The translations under genes and the position numbers were made by a program. A stretch of DNA of 36,489 nucleotides from an uncultured Actinomycetes bacterium (GTDB taxonomy: Bacteria > Actinomycetota > Actinomycetes > Nanopelagicales > Nanopelagicaceae): the NCBI GenBank assembly GCA_903844855.1, contig CAIMVH010000139.1:1-36489 (forward strand), in the 5' to 3' direction. The notes beneath the pieces were generated by a model that saw only the letters and a list, made by a program, of their open reading frames with translations, had not been told where the DNA came from and did not search any database. Shown one piece after another: positions 25,557 through 34,505 of the stretch (within the stretch, counting starts at the first letter, position 1; every line of letters starts with the position of its first letter).

Positions 25557-26996
25557 GTGAGCATGCCCATCTTGGCGATCGATCAAGGCACTTCCGGCAC
25601 GAAGGCCCTGGTCGTCGGGGACCGCGGAGAGGTACTCAGCCGCGGGTTTGGCGAAGTGGCCATCCATCACGGGCCGAGTGGGCTGGTCGAATGCGACCCA
25701 GATGAGCTCTGGGGTTCCCTCGTTTCCGCCGTTTCGCAAGCTACTTCGACGTCTCCGTCACTTGAGGCGGTAGGGCTGGCTAATCAAGGTGAATCGATCC
25801 TGGCCTGGGATCCGCGCACTCTGGAGCCACTCTCCCCAGTCATAGTCTGGCAAGACTCACGGGCTGCTTCACTCTGTGATGACCGACGCGACCACGAGGA
25901 ATTTGTGCGCGCGCGCACCGGTCTTCAACTCGATCCCTACTTTGTGGCACCAAAGATGAAGTGGCTTCGCGAAAACATGACGCGGGAAGGTGTGGTCACC
26001 ACTACTGATGCGTGGCTGCATGCAAAACTCACCGGACATTTTGTGACAGATATTGCCACTGCCTCACGAACCCTGCTTCTCGACATCCACACGGGCGCAT
26101 GGAGTCATGAGCTGCTCGAGCTTTGGGGGTTAGCAAATGAAACCCTCCCCGAAGTAGTTGCCTGCGATCAAATAATTGGAGCCATCACTACGGCCGATCT
26201 GCCTTCGCTTCGAGGTGTGCAAGTGTCAGGCGCCATTGTCGATCAACCCGCCGCGCTCTTTGCGCAGTCCTGTGTGATCGCTGGTGAGGCCAAGTGCACT
26301 TATGGCACGGGCGCATTCTTGCTGGCGAACATCGGAGCAACGCCAAAGATTTCACAATTCGGTCTAGCAACATCGATTGCCTGGGAATTGCGTGGAGAGC
26401 GCGCGCATTACCTTGACGGCCAAGTCTTTACAGCCGCGTCAGCTGTCGCTTGGTTAATCGAAAATGGATTGCTCGAGAGTGCTGAAGCAATCGATTCGTT
26501 GCCTCGCGATAGTGGAGGAGTCATGGCGATCTCTGCGCTCGCAGGATTTGGCGCTCCTCGGTGGAAACCATCGGGGAGTGGTGCGATCGCCGGTATCTCA
26601 CTTGCTTCCACGAAAGATCACATTGCTCGAGCAGTCGTCGATGGTATTGCCGCGCAAGTGACTGAATTGATTGCTGCAATGAATGCCGACGGAGTTGCAC
26701 TACAACGTTTGCGCGTCGACGGCGGACTCACGCGATCAAAGACGTTGATGCAGATGCAGGCTGATCTCGCGCAAATCCCCGTCGATGTATATCCACATCC
26801 AGATGCCACCGCTCTCGGTGTCGCCGCGATCACTCGCCTTGGAGCAGAACCCACTCTTTCAATTGACGAAGCTGTTGCCCCGTGGCGCCCAGTCGCCACC
26901 TTCGAACCCGAGTGGAGTGCAGATCAAGCGGCAGAATATATGTCGACATGGAAAGATTTGGCAGATAACGCCCAAGAGAGGAGTGCGCATGGCTAA
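25557..26996 (+). CDS. FGGY-family kinase, glycerol kinase-like
   Basis: 479 residues, the FGGY length. The N-terminal phosphate motif ILAIDQGTSGTKALVVG and the C-terminal VDGGLTRSKTLMQMQADLA are FGGY hallmarks. The GTSGTK wording leans to the xylulokinase-like side, but the adjacent glycerol-3-phosphate dehydrogenase-like gene favours glycerol kinase activity (glycerol + ATP to glycerol 3-phosphate). The start is GTG 25557 or ATG 25563; no strong ribosome site is visible. Its TAA at 26994-26996 overlaps the next gene's start by eight bases, so the genes are coupled. Confidence 0.85.
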   Translation: MSMPILAIDQGTSGTKALVVGDRGEVLSRGFGEVAIHHGPSGLVECDPDELWGSLVSAVSQATSTSPSLEAVGLANQGESILAWDPRTLEPLSPVIVWQDSRAASLCDDRRDHEEFVRARTGLQLDPYFVAPKMKWLRENMTREGVVTTTDAWLHAKLTGHFVTDIATASRTLLLDIHTGAWSHELLELWGLANETLPEVVACDQIIGAITTADLPSLRGVQVSGAIVDQPAALFAQSCVIAGEAKCTYGTGAFLLANIGATPKISQFGLATSIAWELRGERAHYLDGQVFTAASAVAWLIENGLLESAEAIDSLPRDSGGVMAISALAGFGAPRWKPSGSGAIAGISLASTKDHIARAVVDGIAAQVTELIAAMNADGVALQRLRVDGGLTRSKTLMQMQADLAQIPVDVYPHPDATALGVAAITRLGAEPTLSIDEAVAPWRPVATFEPEWSADQAAEYMSTWKDLADNAQERSAHG

Positions 26997-28389
26997 ACGA
27001 GTCGCTCCTCACGTGCGCACATTCGACGTGGCCATCATTGGCGCTGGTGTGGTGGGGGCAGCTATCGCTCGTGAACTTGCTCGCTTCGATCTTTCGATCC
27101 TGCTTATCGACGCGAAGTCAGATGTGGGTGCTGGCACATCAAAGGCCAACACCGCAATTCTGCACACAGGTTTCGACACGGTCCCAGGTTCGCTTGAATC
27201 ACGCCTCGTATCGCGAGGCTATTTCTTGCTGCGTGACTATGCGCGTGAAGTGGGCATCTCTTACGAAACGTGCGGCGCGCTGCTGGTTGCCTGGAGTGCC
27301 GAAGAGTTCGCGAATCTTTCAAAGATCCAAGAAAAGGCCATTGCAAATGGTTATCTCGAGTCCTATCTCGTAGATGTTGCTGATCTCTACGCAAAAGAAC
27401 CTCATCTAGGTCCTGGCGCTCTTGGCGCCCTCGCCGTACCAGGGGAGTGGATCATAGATCCGTGGTCAACGACTCTTGCTTACGCGACGCAAGCGAAAGC
27501 GGCAGGTGCAGTTCTTCAACTCAGTACTCGCGTCGAACGCATAGCGCAGTCTTCGCATCTGCATACCTTGCACACTTCGCAGGGGGAATTCGAGGCTCGC
27601 TATCTCGTTAATGCGGCAGGCCTATATTCCGATGTGATCGATCGCGAGTTTGGCTTTGAAGACTTTGTGGTGACGCCTCGACGCGGGGAACTGATGGTCT
27701 TCGACAAGTTGTCTCGCTCTCTCGTCTCTCACATTCTCCTGCCGGTACCTTCGTCGATGGGCAAAGGGGTATTAGTTTCACCCACAGTTTTTGGAAATGT
27801 GATGCTCGGACCCACTGCCGAGAATCTTTCGGATAAGAGTGCAACTGAGTCCTCGATCACCGGATTGGCGTTTCTGCAGGAGAAGGGGCGAAAGATCATG
27901 CCCGCGTTGCTCGACGAGGAGATCACGGCGATATACGTAGGACTGCGTGCGGCTACAGAACATTCTGATTTTCAAATCTCCCTTCACGCTCCACAACGTT
28001 ATGTAACGGTTGGTGGCATTCGCTCCACCGGCCTTACGGCATCCATGGCGATTGCCGAACACGTCCGAGATCTACTCACGCAGGCTGGTCTAGATCTTGG
28101 TAAGCAAGACGCACTTCCAGCAATTCACATTCCCAGACTCGGTGAAGCTACGTTGCGCCCGTACCAAAATGAGCCACTGATCGCCGCGAACCCTTCCTAC
28201 GGGGAGATCATTTGTCATTGCGAGCGCGTCACACGTGGGGAGATAGTCGCAACACTCGCTTCACCGATACCACCTCAGGATCAAGCTGGCCTTGGTCGCC
28301 GCACGCGTGCCACCTTGGGCCGGTGCCAGGGTTTTTACTGCCATGCAGAAGTGCGGGCTCTCTTGGAGAGCAAAGGTGGCGTGTCATGA
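26989..28389 (+). CDS. FAD-dependent glycerol-3-phosphate dehydrogenase, GlpA-like with BFD iron-sulphur tail
   Basis: 466 residues from ATG 26989 (AGAGGAG six bases upstream); the longer frame to 26785 lies inside the kinase. FAD-binding dinucleotide fold VAIIGAGVVGAAIARELAR is at the N terminus, then GTSKANTAILHTGFD, typical of GlpA/GlpO. The C terminus has a BFD-like [2Fe-2S] module: ICHCERVT with GRCQGFYC (four Cys). It oxidises glycerol 3-phosphate to dihydroxyacetone phosphate. The iron-sulphur tail implies electron transfer to a partner, probably the adjacent oxidoreductase. Its TGA overlaps the next ATG as ATGA. Confidence 0.87.
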   Translation: MAKRVAPHVRTFDVAIIGAGVVGAAIARELARFDLSILLIDAKSDVGAGTSKANTAILHTGFDTVPGSLESRLVSRGYFLLRDYAREVGISYETCGALLVAWSAEEFANLSKIQEKAIANGYLESYLVDVADLYAKEPHLGPGALGALAVPGEWIIDPWSTTLAYATQAKAAGAVLQLSTRVERIAQSSHLHTLHTSQGEFEARYLVNAAGLYSDVIDREFGFEDFVVTPRRGELMVFDKLSRSLVSHILLPVPSSMGKGVLVSPTVFGNVMLGPTAENLSDKSATESSITGLAFLQEKGRKIMPALLDEEITAIYVGLRAATEHSDFQISLHAPQRYVTVGGIRSTGLTASMAIAEHVRDLLTQAGLDLGKQDALPAIHIPRLGEATLRPYQNEPLIAANPSYGEIICHCERVTRGEIVATLASPIPPQDQAGLGRRTRATLGRCQGFYCHAEVRALLESKGGVS

Positions 28390-29321
28390 AAAAGAGTGAA
28401 GTTGATGTACTCATTGTTGGGGCTGGTCCTGCGGGATTAGCTGCCGCGATCGCAGCAAAGCAGAGTGGCTTCGCGCGAGTGCGCGTCCTTGACCGCGAAC
28501 GCGAGGCCGGCGGAGTCCCACGCCATTCTTTACATACCGGCTATGGCTTACGTGACTTGCATCGGGTCATGAGCGGTCCTAAATACGCTGCACGTTATAT
28601 ATCTAAGGCCCTTGAAGCAGGAGTAGAGATATCAACCTCTACCACTGCACTTGATTGGGCAGGTGATCTCGCGCTTGCCCTGACTTCACCAATGGGCTTG
28701 GAAGAAGTGTCGGCATCTCAAATATTGTTAGCTACCGGCGCGCGCGAGCGTGGGCGGAATGCACGCGCCATTGCGGGGACGCGTCCGGTTGGTATTTACA
28801 CGACCGGTTCACTTCAGCAGTCGGTCTATCTACGCCATCAGGAGATTGGTACGCGCGCAGTGATCATCGGCGCCGAGCATGTGAGTTTTTCCGCTGTGAT
28901 GACTTTGGCGCATGCAGGTGTGCAGACTGTTGCGATGCTTACGCCGGAGGCTCGCCATCAAAGCTACTTCCCGTTGCACTGGGGAACAGCGCTTCGCTAT
29001 CGCTACGCCTTGCGAACAAAGACGAAACTCCTTGAAATTCTTGGTCGAGAGCGGGTGAGCGGAGTGCGAGTTGCTACCCCGAGTGGTGAAGAAGTTATTG
29101 AATGCGACACCGTCGTCTTTAGCGCAGATTGGATTCCTGATAACGAGTTAGCTCGTCGAGGCAGTTTGCAAATAAGCGAGAGCACCAAGAGTCCGATTGT
29201 GAATCATCTCTATGAAACCTCCCGGTCCGGAGTGTTTGCACTCGGGAATTTGCTTATGCCCATAAAAAGCGCCGATCAATGTGCGCTTGAAGGGTCTTCC
29301 TTGCTTTCCAAGAATTGGTAA
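28386..29321 (+). CDS. FAD/NAD(P)-dependent oxidoreductase, partner of the GlpA-like protein
   Basis: About 311 residues from ATG 28386 (ATGA overlap). N-terminal FAD site VLIVGAGPAGLAAAIAAK, a second nucleotide site around AVIIGAEHVSFSAV, and a C-terminal end SGVFALGNLL typical of the pyridine-nucleotide disulfide-type oxidoreductase group. In many bacteria an operon pairs a GlpO/GlpA enzyme, this oxidoreductase and a third small DUF1667 protein; the third gene is not present here. It probably passes electrons from glycerol 3-phosphate oxidation to an NAD or quinone acceptor. Its last 46 bases overlap the convergent regulator gene. Confidence 0.83.
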   Translation: MKKSEVDVLIVGAGPAGLAAAIAAKQSGFARVRVLDREREAGGVPRHSLHTGYGLRDLHRVMSGPKYAARYISKALEAGVEISTSTTALDWAGDLALALTSPMGLEEVSASQILLATGARERGRNARAIAGTRPVGIYTTGSLQQSVYLRHQEIGTRAVIIGAEHVSFSAVMTLAHAGVQTVAMLTPEARHQSYFPLHWGTALRYRYALRTKTKLLEILGRERVSGVRVATPSGEEVIECDTVVFSADWIPDNELARRGSLQISESTKSPIVNHLYETSRSGVFALGNLLMPIKSADQCALEGSSLLSKNW

Positions 29322-30724
29322 ATTTCTGTCGTATCAACACCAGGGAAGGTTCCTGGCGGAAGTGCCGCTAGTAAGTGTGAGTGTGCTCGCGCACTCGGCC
29401 ACACCATGTCGCGCCAGCGCTCTGACAGGTCAAGTGGTGCCTCGTTGCAACAACGAGGATCAGGACAGGTGGACTTGGTACGTTCTGTGGTTTCGCGCCC
29501 TCTGAACCATTTTGAATCAGCAAATCTCACTCCGACAGAGATGGAAAAGGGACCAGCCGAAGTGACTTCGGATTGTGTTGTTGACCAGTAAGTTCCGTTG
29601 GGAGTGTCCAAATATTGCCAGTAACTCATGCCGGTAGAAGTCTGCGAAAAGACTCGGCGAGCGCCAGAGTGGCGACATGCGAGCTGTCCTTCAATACTTC
29701 CCAAGGGATCAGCCGGAAAGGCTAGGCCATCATTTTCATACGCCTTATAGATAGTTCCACTCTCGTGCACTCTGACGAAGTCCACCTGAATTCCTAAATG
29801 TTCGGTGGCCAAGTTGGTAAATCGGTGAGCGGCCGTTTCGTATGAGACGGCAAACGCATCACGCAAATCTTCAATAGCAATGTACTTACCTTCTTTGGCG
29901 CGCTTCAGTAATTGCACTGCAGAAGTCTCTGGAATTAAGAGAGCGGCAGCGAAGTAATTCACTTCCACGCGTTGCTTAAGAAAGTCAGAGAAGCTCGAAG
30001 GGGGAGTGTGGCCCAAGATTTGGTGCCCGATAGTTTGCAAGATGATGGTGCGTGGATCGTGTCCACCCCAACCGGAATCCGGAAGGTAGATTCGCATATT
30101 CTTTAAATCGGTGAGTGAGCGGGTCGAATGCGGCAGATCATTCACATAGACGAGTTCATACCCAAGATGTTCGACTAATTGATCTACTCCGCGTTCTCCA
30201 AGTGGCCCACCGCGGTAATCTAACTCTCTGAGCAATTTCGCTGCTTCGTTCTCAATATCTTTAAAGTAGTTATCACGTTGACGCATTTTGATCCGGAGAG
30301 CGGCGTTTGCTCGCCTGGCTTCTTCCGGTGTGGCCGCGGTAACTGCGGAGCGACGTTCCAATTCACGATGCAAACCTGCCATTGACTCCATGACGTCGAT
30401 TGGAATGGTGGGGCCAAACCGTACCTTCGGAATTCCGCTCCCAATAAAAGTATGTGAGCGCTGCGCATGTTCAAGTTCAATAGTTAATTCGGTACGACGA
30501 TCAACAGGTGTGGCAGTCATCAATACCTCGATCGTCACACCAAACTCCTTGGCAATCTTGGTGAGCAGCGCCAGTCGAGGCTCGCGTTGCCCCGTTTCGA
30601 TGAGTGAGAGGTGTGAGGGCGAGGCGCTCACGGCTTTGGCAAGGGATTCCAAGGTGATGTGAGCGCTGCGACGGTGGTGGCGGATACGGCGACCGAGTGC
30701 AATCGGATCAAATGAGGAAGAAAT
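29276..30724 (-). CDS. RamB-like regulator (XRE helix-turn-helix with short-chain fatty-acyl domain), probable ATT start
   Basis: 482 residues if it starts at ATT (30722-30724). The N-terminal XRE helix-turn-helix reads GRRIRHHRRSAHITLESLAK then PSHLSLIETGQREPRL. The middle has an ImmA/IrrE-like region whose zinc motif is degraded (GHQILGH, Gln for Glu). The C-terminal part carries a Cys cluster (CPDPRCC) as in the RamB short-chain fatty-acyl family. RamB controls glyoxylate and acetate/propionate genes. The only in-frame ATG/GTG/TTG is TTG 30652, which would delete the first HTH helix; a stop lies upstream at 30749-30751. AAGGGG sits seven bases before ATT. It diverges from aceA. Confidence 0.85.
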   Translation of the reverse strand: MSSSFDPIALGRRIRHHRRSAHITLESLAKAVSASPSHLSLIETGQREPRLALLTKIAKEFGVTIEVLMTATPVDRRTELTIELEHAQRSHTFIGSGIPKVRFGPTIPIDVMESMAGLHRELERRSAVTAATPEEARRANAALRIKMRQRDNYFKDIENEAAKLLRELDYRGGPLGERGVDQLVEHLGYELVYVNDLPHSTRSLTDLKNMRIYLPDSGWGGHDPRTIILQTIGHQILGHTPPSSFSDFLKQRVEVNYFAAALLIPETSAVQLLKRAKEGKYIAIEDLRDAFAVSYETAAHRFTNLATEHLGIQVDFVRVHESGTIYKAYENDGLAFPADPLGSIEGQLACRHSGARRVFSQTSTGMSYWQYLDTPNGTYWSTTQSEVTSAGPFSISVGVRFADSKWFRGRETTERTKSTCPDPRCCNEAPLDLSERWRDMVWPSARAHSHLLAALPPGTFPGVDTTEIYQFLESKEDPSSAH

Positions 30725-30877
30725 CTCGCCACCCCTTCTCTGTTGTCAATTTTCTGATTTATTTACACTTTATTTCCGGGCGTGGCGCAACTATAGGGAA
30801 GAAAGTTACTTCTACACAACTATTTCGTCCTACGGCCCCTCTTTCAGATGCCGAGGGCAGAGAGCAGGAGAGTCACG
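30725..30877. promoter_or_regulatory. Divergent region between the RamB-like regulator and aceA
   Basis: These 153 bases must hold both promoters. On + a possible -10 TATAGG (30792-30797) lies 17 bases after a T-rich TTTATT. I found no TTTGCAAA-type RamB site by eye. AGGAG precedes the aceA start by about seven bases. The regulator's ribosome site AAGGGG (minus) is at 30732-30737. Confidence 0.35.
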
Positions 30878-32152
30878 ATGAGCCACCTAAAGAGCGCTGC
30901 CGATCTCGAGCAAGAGTGGGCTACCCACCCTCGTTGGAAGGGCGTAGAACGTACTTACTCGGCCGCCGATGTGGTTCGTCTTCGTGGCACCGTCGTCGAA
31001 GAGGCGACACTCGCCCGCCGGGGCGCTGAGCGTCTTTGGAAGGCACTCCAAGAAGAGAAGTTTGTGCGTTCACTCGGAGCTCTCACCGGAAATCAGGCTG
31101 TGCAGATGGTGCGCGCCGGACTCCAAGCGATCTACCTTTCGGGGTGGCAGGTAGCCGCTGACGCTAATCTCTCCGGCCAGACCTACCCCGATCAAAGCCT
31201 TTATCCTGCGAACTCCGTTCCTGCGGTAGTGCGTCGCATTAACAATGCTTTTACCCGCGCAGACCAAATCGCCTGCTCGAACGGCGACAACAGCATCGAT
31301 TGGTTTGCACCCATTGTGGCCGACGCCGAAGCTGGTTTTGGTGGCGCCCTCAACGCTCTTGAATTGATGAAGGGCATGATCGTTGCCGGTGCCGCAGGTG
31401 TGCACTGGGAAGATCAGCTCGCTTCTGAGAAGAAGTGTGGTCACCTCGGTGGCAAAGTTTTGATCCCCACCGCGCAACATGTGCGCACTCTCAATGCTGC
31501 ACGTTTAGCTGCTGACTTACTTGATGTGCCTTCGATCATCATTGCGCGCACAGATGCGCTCGCTGCAGACCTCATCACCAGTGATGTAGATCCACGTGAT
31601 GCCAAGTTTGCGACGGGGGAGCGCACTTCTGAAGGTTTCTACCGTGTCCGCAATGGTGTGGAGCCCGTTATCGAACGCGGTTTAGCCTATGCGCCGTACT
31701 GCGATTTGATCTGGGTAGAGACTGGTACTCCAGATCTAGGCCTCGCACGTGAATTCGCCCAAGAACTGCATAAGCAATATCCCGGAAAGATGTTGGCTTA
31801 CAACTGTTCTCCCTCGTTTAACTGGAAAGCAGCGCTCTCTGACAAGGAGATCGCTGGATTCCAAGACGAGCTTGGGGCATTGGGTTACAAGTTCCAATTC
31901 ATCACTCTTGCTGGCTTCCATTCGCTGAACTACGGCATGTTTGATTTGGCACAGAAGTATTCGACTGCAGGAATGACTGCTTATGTCGAGTTGCAAGAGG
32001 CGGAATTTGCTGGTGCAAAGCGCGGATACACCGCAGTGAAACACCAAGCGGAGGTCGGCACCGGTTACTTTGACTTAGTAGCTACAGCTATCAACCCGCA
32101 GAGCGGCACCTTGGCTCTTTCGGGTTCTACAGAAGAAGAGCAATTCCACTAA
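30878..32152 (+). CDS. aceA: Isocitrate lyase
   Basis: About 424 residues from ATG 30878 (AGGAG upstream); a frame open to 30848 adds ten residues without support. Catalytic KKCGH is at 185-189 with Cys187, and [16 protein letters not shown] (141-156) is the metal/substrate region. [10 protein letters not shown] and [15 protein letters not shown] are further family landmarks. It splits isocitrate to succinate and glyoxylate, the first step of the glyoxylate shunt used on acetate and fatty acids. The length of ~424 fits the short (class I, ICL1) form. No malate synthase gene is in the window. It is divergent to the RamB-like regulator and presumably under its control. Confidence 0.96.
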   Translation: MSHLKSAADLEQEWATHPRWKGVERTYSAADVVRLRGTVVEEATLARRGAERLWKALQEEKFVRSLGALTGNQAVQMVRAGLQAIYLSGWQVAADANLSGQTYPDQSLYPANSVPAVVRRINNAFTRADQIACSNGDNSIDWFAPIVADAEAGFGGALNALELMKGMIVAGAAGVHWEDQLASEKKCGHLGGKVLIPTAQHVRTLNAARLAADLLDVPSIIIARTDALAADLITSDVDPRDAKFATGERTSEGFYRVRNGVEPVIERGLAYAPYCDLIWVETGTPDLGLAREFAQELHKQYPGKMLAYNCSPSFNWKAALSDKEIAGFQDELGALGYKFQFITLAGFHSLNYGMFDLAQKYSTAGMTAYVELQEAEFAGAKRGYTAVKHQAEVGTGYFDLVATAINPQSGTLALSGSTEEEQFH

Positions 32153-32185
32153 AGCCCAGGTTTGGGAGTATGCGATCGGTGAGGG

Positions 32186-32743
32186 CTATGCCACGTTTCT
32201 GTTGATGATGGTGTAGTTCTTTCCGGTTGCATCCGGTTTCGTGACTGCGCAGACGGCACGGTTTTGATACTTATCGAATTCACTGCCTGGATCAGCAAAG
32301 AACCAAGCAAGATAGAGCGAATTGGTATCTCCCAATTTGGTGGGAGGTAACTTTCCGTAAATTTGCTCATAGGCTGTGTAACACACAGCACCCACATCCT
32401 CGCTCTTTGCCGTACTTCCTTGTGAAGGATCGACATCTCCGGTGTAAATCACTTCGAGATGATGTGGCTGCGCGCAATCAACTTCAAAGAAGCTCTTTAT
32501 TTTGTTCACATCACTCACTGGAATCGATTGCGATGCGGCGGCGTCGATGGAATAGCACCCTTCTTCAACTTCGAGATAGAAGGTTCCATTTTGGTAGGTG
32601 CCAGTTGACCCTGTGGCATCGATCACTTCAACTTCTTCCCGCAGATGCCCACCGGGGAGCCAGACGAAGAGGGCGGTGGCAGCCACTCCGGCGATCGCGA
32701 CTAAGGCGGCAGAGCTAAAGATATAAGTGAGTTTCTTTTTCAC
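32186..32743 (-). CDS. Membrane-anchored protein with a Septum_form-like domain
   Basis: 185 residues from GTG 32743 (AAAGGAG eight bases upstream). One N-terminal membrane helix (about residues 7-28) is followed by an extracellular region. The segment VDCAQPHHLEVIYTGDV, a later CYTAYEQIYG and a final RAVCAVTKP match the pattern of the actinobacterial Septum_form family (paired Cys, PH-x-x-EV), which is named for septation but poorly characterised. Four Cys could form two disulfides. It ends 34 bases after aceA, in convergent orientation. The tRNA-Gly gene lies upstream on the same strand. Confidence 0.7.
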   Translation of the reverse strand: MKKKLTYIFSSAALVAIAGVAATALFVWLPGGHLREEVEVIDATGSTGTYQNGTFYLEVEEGCYSIDAAASQSIPVSDVNKIKSFFEVDCAQPHHLEVIYTGDVDPSQGSTAKSEDVGAVCYTAYEQIYGKLPPTKLGDTNSLYLAWFFADPGSEFDKYQNRAVCAVTKPDATGKNYTIINRNVA

Positions 32744-32809
32744 CGGGGTACTCCTTTCGCGCTGGCAGAAGCGTAAATCTATTGAGATCTGACAGATTCA
32801 CCGAATTCT

Positions 32810-32883
32810 TGGAGCGGATGACCGGGATCGAACCGGCATGGCCAGCTTGGAAGGCTGGGGCTCTACCATTGAGCTACATCCGC
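32810..32883 (-). tRNA. tRNA-Gly (anticodon UCC)
   Basis: The minus strand folds as a full cloverleaf: acceptor GCGGATG/CATCCGC, D-arm GCTC/GAGC, anticodon stem CCAGC/GCTGG with loop CTTCCAA (TCC), T-loop TTCGATC, and an encoded CCA. It reads glycine GGA (and GGG by wobble). Confidence 0.95.
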
Positions 32884-32960
32884 ATGTTACGCCTCAAATC
32901 GTACCGGCTCGCGGGGGTGAATGAGTCCCACCAAATCTGCCCTAGACTTTCCAGGCGCCA

Positions 32961-33036
32961 CGGGGCGTAGCGTAGTGGCTAGCGCGCCTGCTTTGGGAGC
33001 AGGAGACCGGGAGTTCGAATCTCCCCGCCCCGACCA
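32961..33036 (+). tRNA. tRNA-Pro (anticodon UGG)
   Basis: Acceptor CGGGGCG/CGCCCCG, anticodon stem CCTGC/GCAGG with loop TTTGGGA (TGG), T-stem GGGAG/CTCCC with loop TTCGAAT, and an encoded CCA (33034-33036). A complete proline tRNA on the strand opposite tRNA-Gly. Confidence 0.95.
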
Positions 33037-33049
33037 ATAGAAAGAAACC

Positions 33050-33075
33050 CCCTCCGCGCCAGTGCGAAGGGTTTT
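33050..33075 (+). terminator. Terminator between tRNA-Pro and tig
   Basis: CCCTCCGC (33050-33057) pairs with GCGAAGGG (33064-33071) with one mismatch, followed by TTTT (33072-33075). This short Rho-independent-like element lies just after tRNA-Pro and before the tig ribosome site. Confidence 0.6.
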
Positions 33076-33092
33076 GAAATAAGGAGCACGCA

Positions 33093-34373
33093 GTGAAGAG
33101 CGACGTCACGACCCTTTCCCCGACCCGTGTCCGACTCGACATTGAAGTCCCATTCGCAGAACTCGATAGCCACATCGCCGAGGCGTATAAGGCAATCTCC
33201 AAGCAAGTCAATATTCCCGGTTTTCGTAAGGGCAAAGTTCCCAACACTTTGATTGATCAACGCTTTGGTCGCGCATACGTGCTTGAAGAAGCGATCAACA
33301 AATCGATTCCTGTTTTCTACGCACAAGCAGCACGCGAAAATGAAGTGCGCGTTGTGGGTCGTCCAGAAGTTGATCTCACAGAACTCAATGAAGGGAACTT
33401 CATAAAGTTCACTGTTGAAGTCGATATTCGCCCAGAGATCGTTCTTCCAGACTTTGCAAAATTAGAAGTTACTGTTGACGACGCAATCGCAACCGACACT
33501 GAAATTGACGAGCAGGTCGATGGCTTGCGCGCACGCTTTGGAACTCTCACGGCCCTTGATCGCGCCGTACAGGATGGAGATTTCCTCTCGATTGATTTGG
33601 TCGCAAGCATCGACGGCGTAGAAGTCGAAGACGGTATCGCTCGCAATATTTCTTATGAAGCCGGTACGAACCGCATGATCGATGGCTTAGATGATGCGAT
33701 TCGCGGAATGTCAGCTGGCGAGACGAAGTCTTTTGCAACCACGCTCCTTGGTGCGCACGAAGGACAGACTTCTGAAGTAGCAGTCACTGTTCATAGCGTG
33801 AAGGAGCGCATCCTCCCCGAGCTCAACGACGAATTCGCGGCGCTTGCAAGTGAGTTCGACACTTTGGTTGAACTTCGTGCAGACGTGGTCGAGCGGATGA
33901 AGCGCCTCAAGGCCATGGAACAAGGCGCCCAAGCGCGCGACCGCCTCCTAGAACAACTCCTCGAAACTATGGATATTCCGCTGCCAGAAGGTTTGGTTGA
34001 AGAAGAGATCCGCACCCATCTCGAAGGAGAAGGTCGCCTCGAGGATGCCGAGCACCGCGCAGAGGTCAACACCGAAGTGCGTCAATCACTGAAGTCCTCC
34101 TTCTTACTCGATGCCATCGCTTCCGCCGAAAAAGTGGAAGTGACCGATGCTGAGCTCTCCGAGTACCTCATGCGCAGTGCCATGCGTTATGGCATGAGTC
34201 CAGATGAGTTCACTCAACAGCTGGTGCAATCTGGCAATCTCACGGCTGTATTTAGTGAAGTTGCTCGTGCCAAAGCGATGGCGACCATCCTCGAGCGCGT
34301 AAAGGTTAAAGATGCATCCGGCAAGGTCGTTGACCTCGCGGCGCTTCGCCCCACTCCTGCCCTCGAGGATTAA
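33093..34373 (+). CDS. tig: Trigger factor (ribosome-associated chaperone and peptidyl-prolyl isomerase)
   Basis: 426 residues, the family length. The ribosome-binding signature GFRKGKVPN is at about residues 44-52, an FKBP-like isomerase domain follows (GDFLSIDLVASIDG around 164-177), and a long helical C-terminal arm completes it. It binds near the exit tunnel and helps nascent chains fold. The start is GTG 33093 with AAGGAG six bases upstream. It heads the tig-clpP1-clpP2-clpX block, the normal actinobacterial order. Confidence 0.96.
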   Translation: MKSDVTTLSPTRVRLDIEVPFAELDSHIAEAYKAISKQVNIPGFRKGKVPNTLIDQRFGRAYVLEEAINKSIPVFYAQAARENEVRVVGRPEVDLTELNEGNFIKFTVEVDIRPEIVLPDFAKLEVTVDDAIATDTEIDEQVDGLRARFGTLTALDRAVQDGDFLSIDLVASIDGVEVEDGIARNISYEAGTNRMIDGLDDAIRGMSAGETKSFATTLLGAHEGQTSEVAVTVHSVKERILPELNDEFAALASEFDTLVELRADVVERMKRLKAMEQGAQARDRLLEQLLETMDIPLPEGLVEEEIRTHLEGEGRLEDAEHRAEVNTEVRQSLKSSFLLDAIASAEKVEVTDAELSEYLMRSAMRYGMSPDEFTQQLVQSGNLTAVFSEVARAKAMATILERVKVKDASGKVVDLAALRPTPALED

Positions 34374-34401
34374 TTCCGACCTCCGCGAGTGGCCTTCCGC
34401 T

Positions 34402-34416
34402 TGCGCCGTGAGCGAA
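34402..34416. promoter_or_regulatory. Candidate ClgR box upstream of clpP1
   Basis: CGC-CGTGA-GCG (34404-34414), flanked by AA on the right, fits the CGC-N5-GCG core of the actinobacterial Clp regulator ClgR. It is about 90 bases before clpP1 ATG. One conserved position inside the spacer deviates (T for A) and the left flank is imperfect, so this is tentative. The rest of 34374-34505 shows no gene. Confidence 0.4.
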
Positions 34417-34505
34417 CAGAGCCCACCTGGGGAAGTAATCTTGCGCCAGCATTGTTAGGGTCAGAGTAGACGCGTGTGGCGTAGTAGAAATGTAGGAGGA
34501 GAGAG

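Noticed and set aside
25419-25739. N-terminal extension of the APC permease to 25739
   Set aside because: It runs into the divergent kinase coding region and lacks membrane or family sequence.
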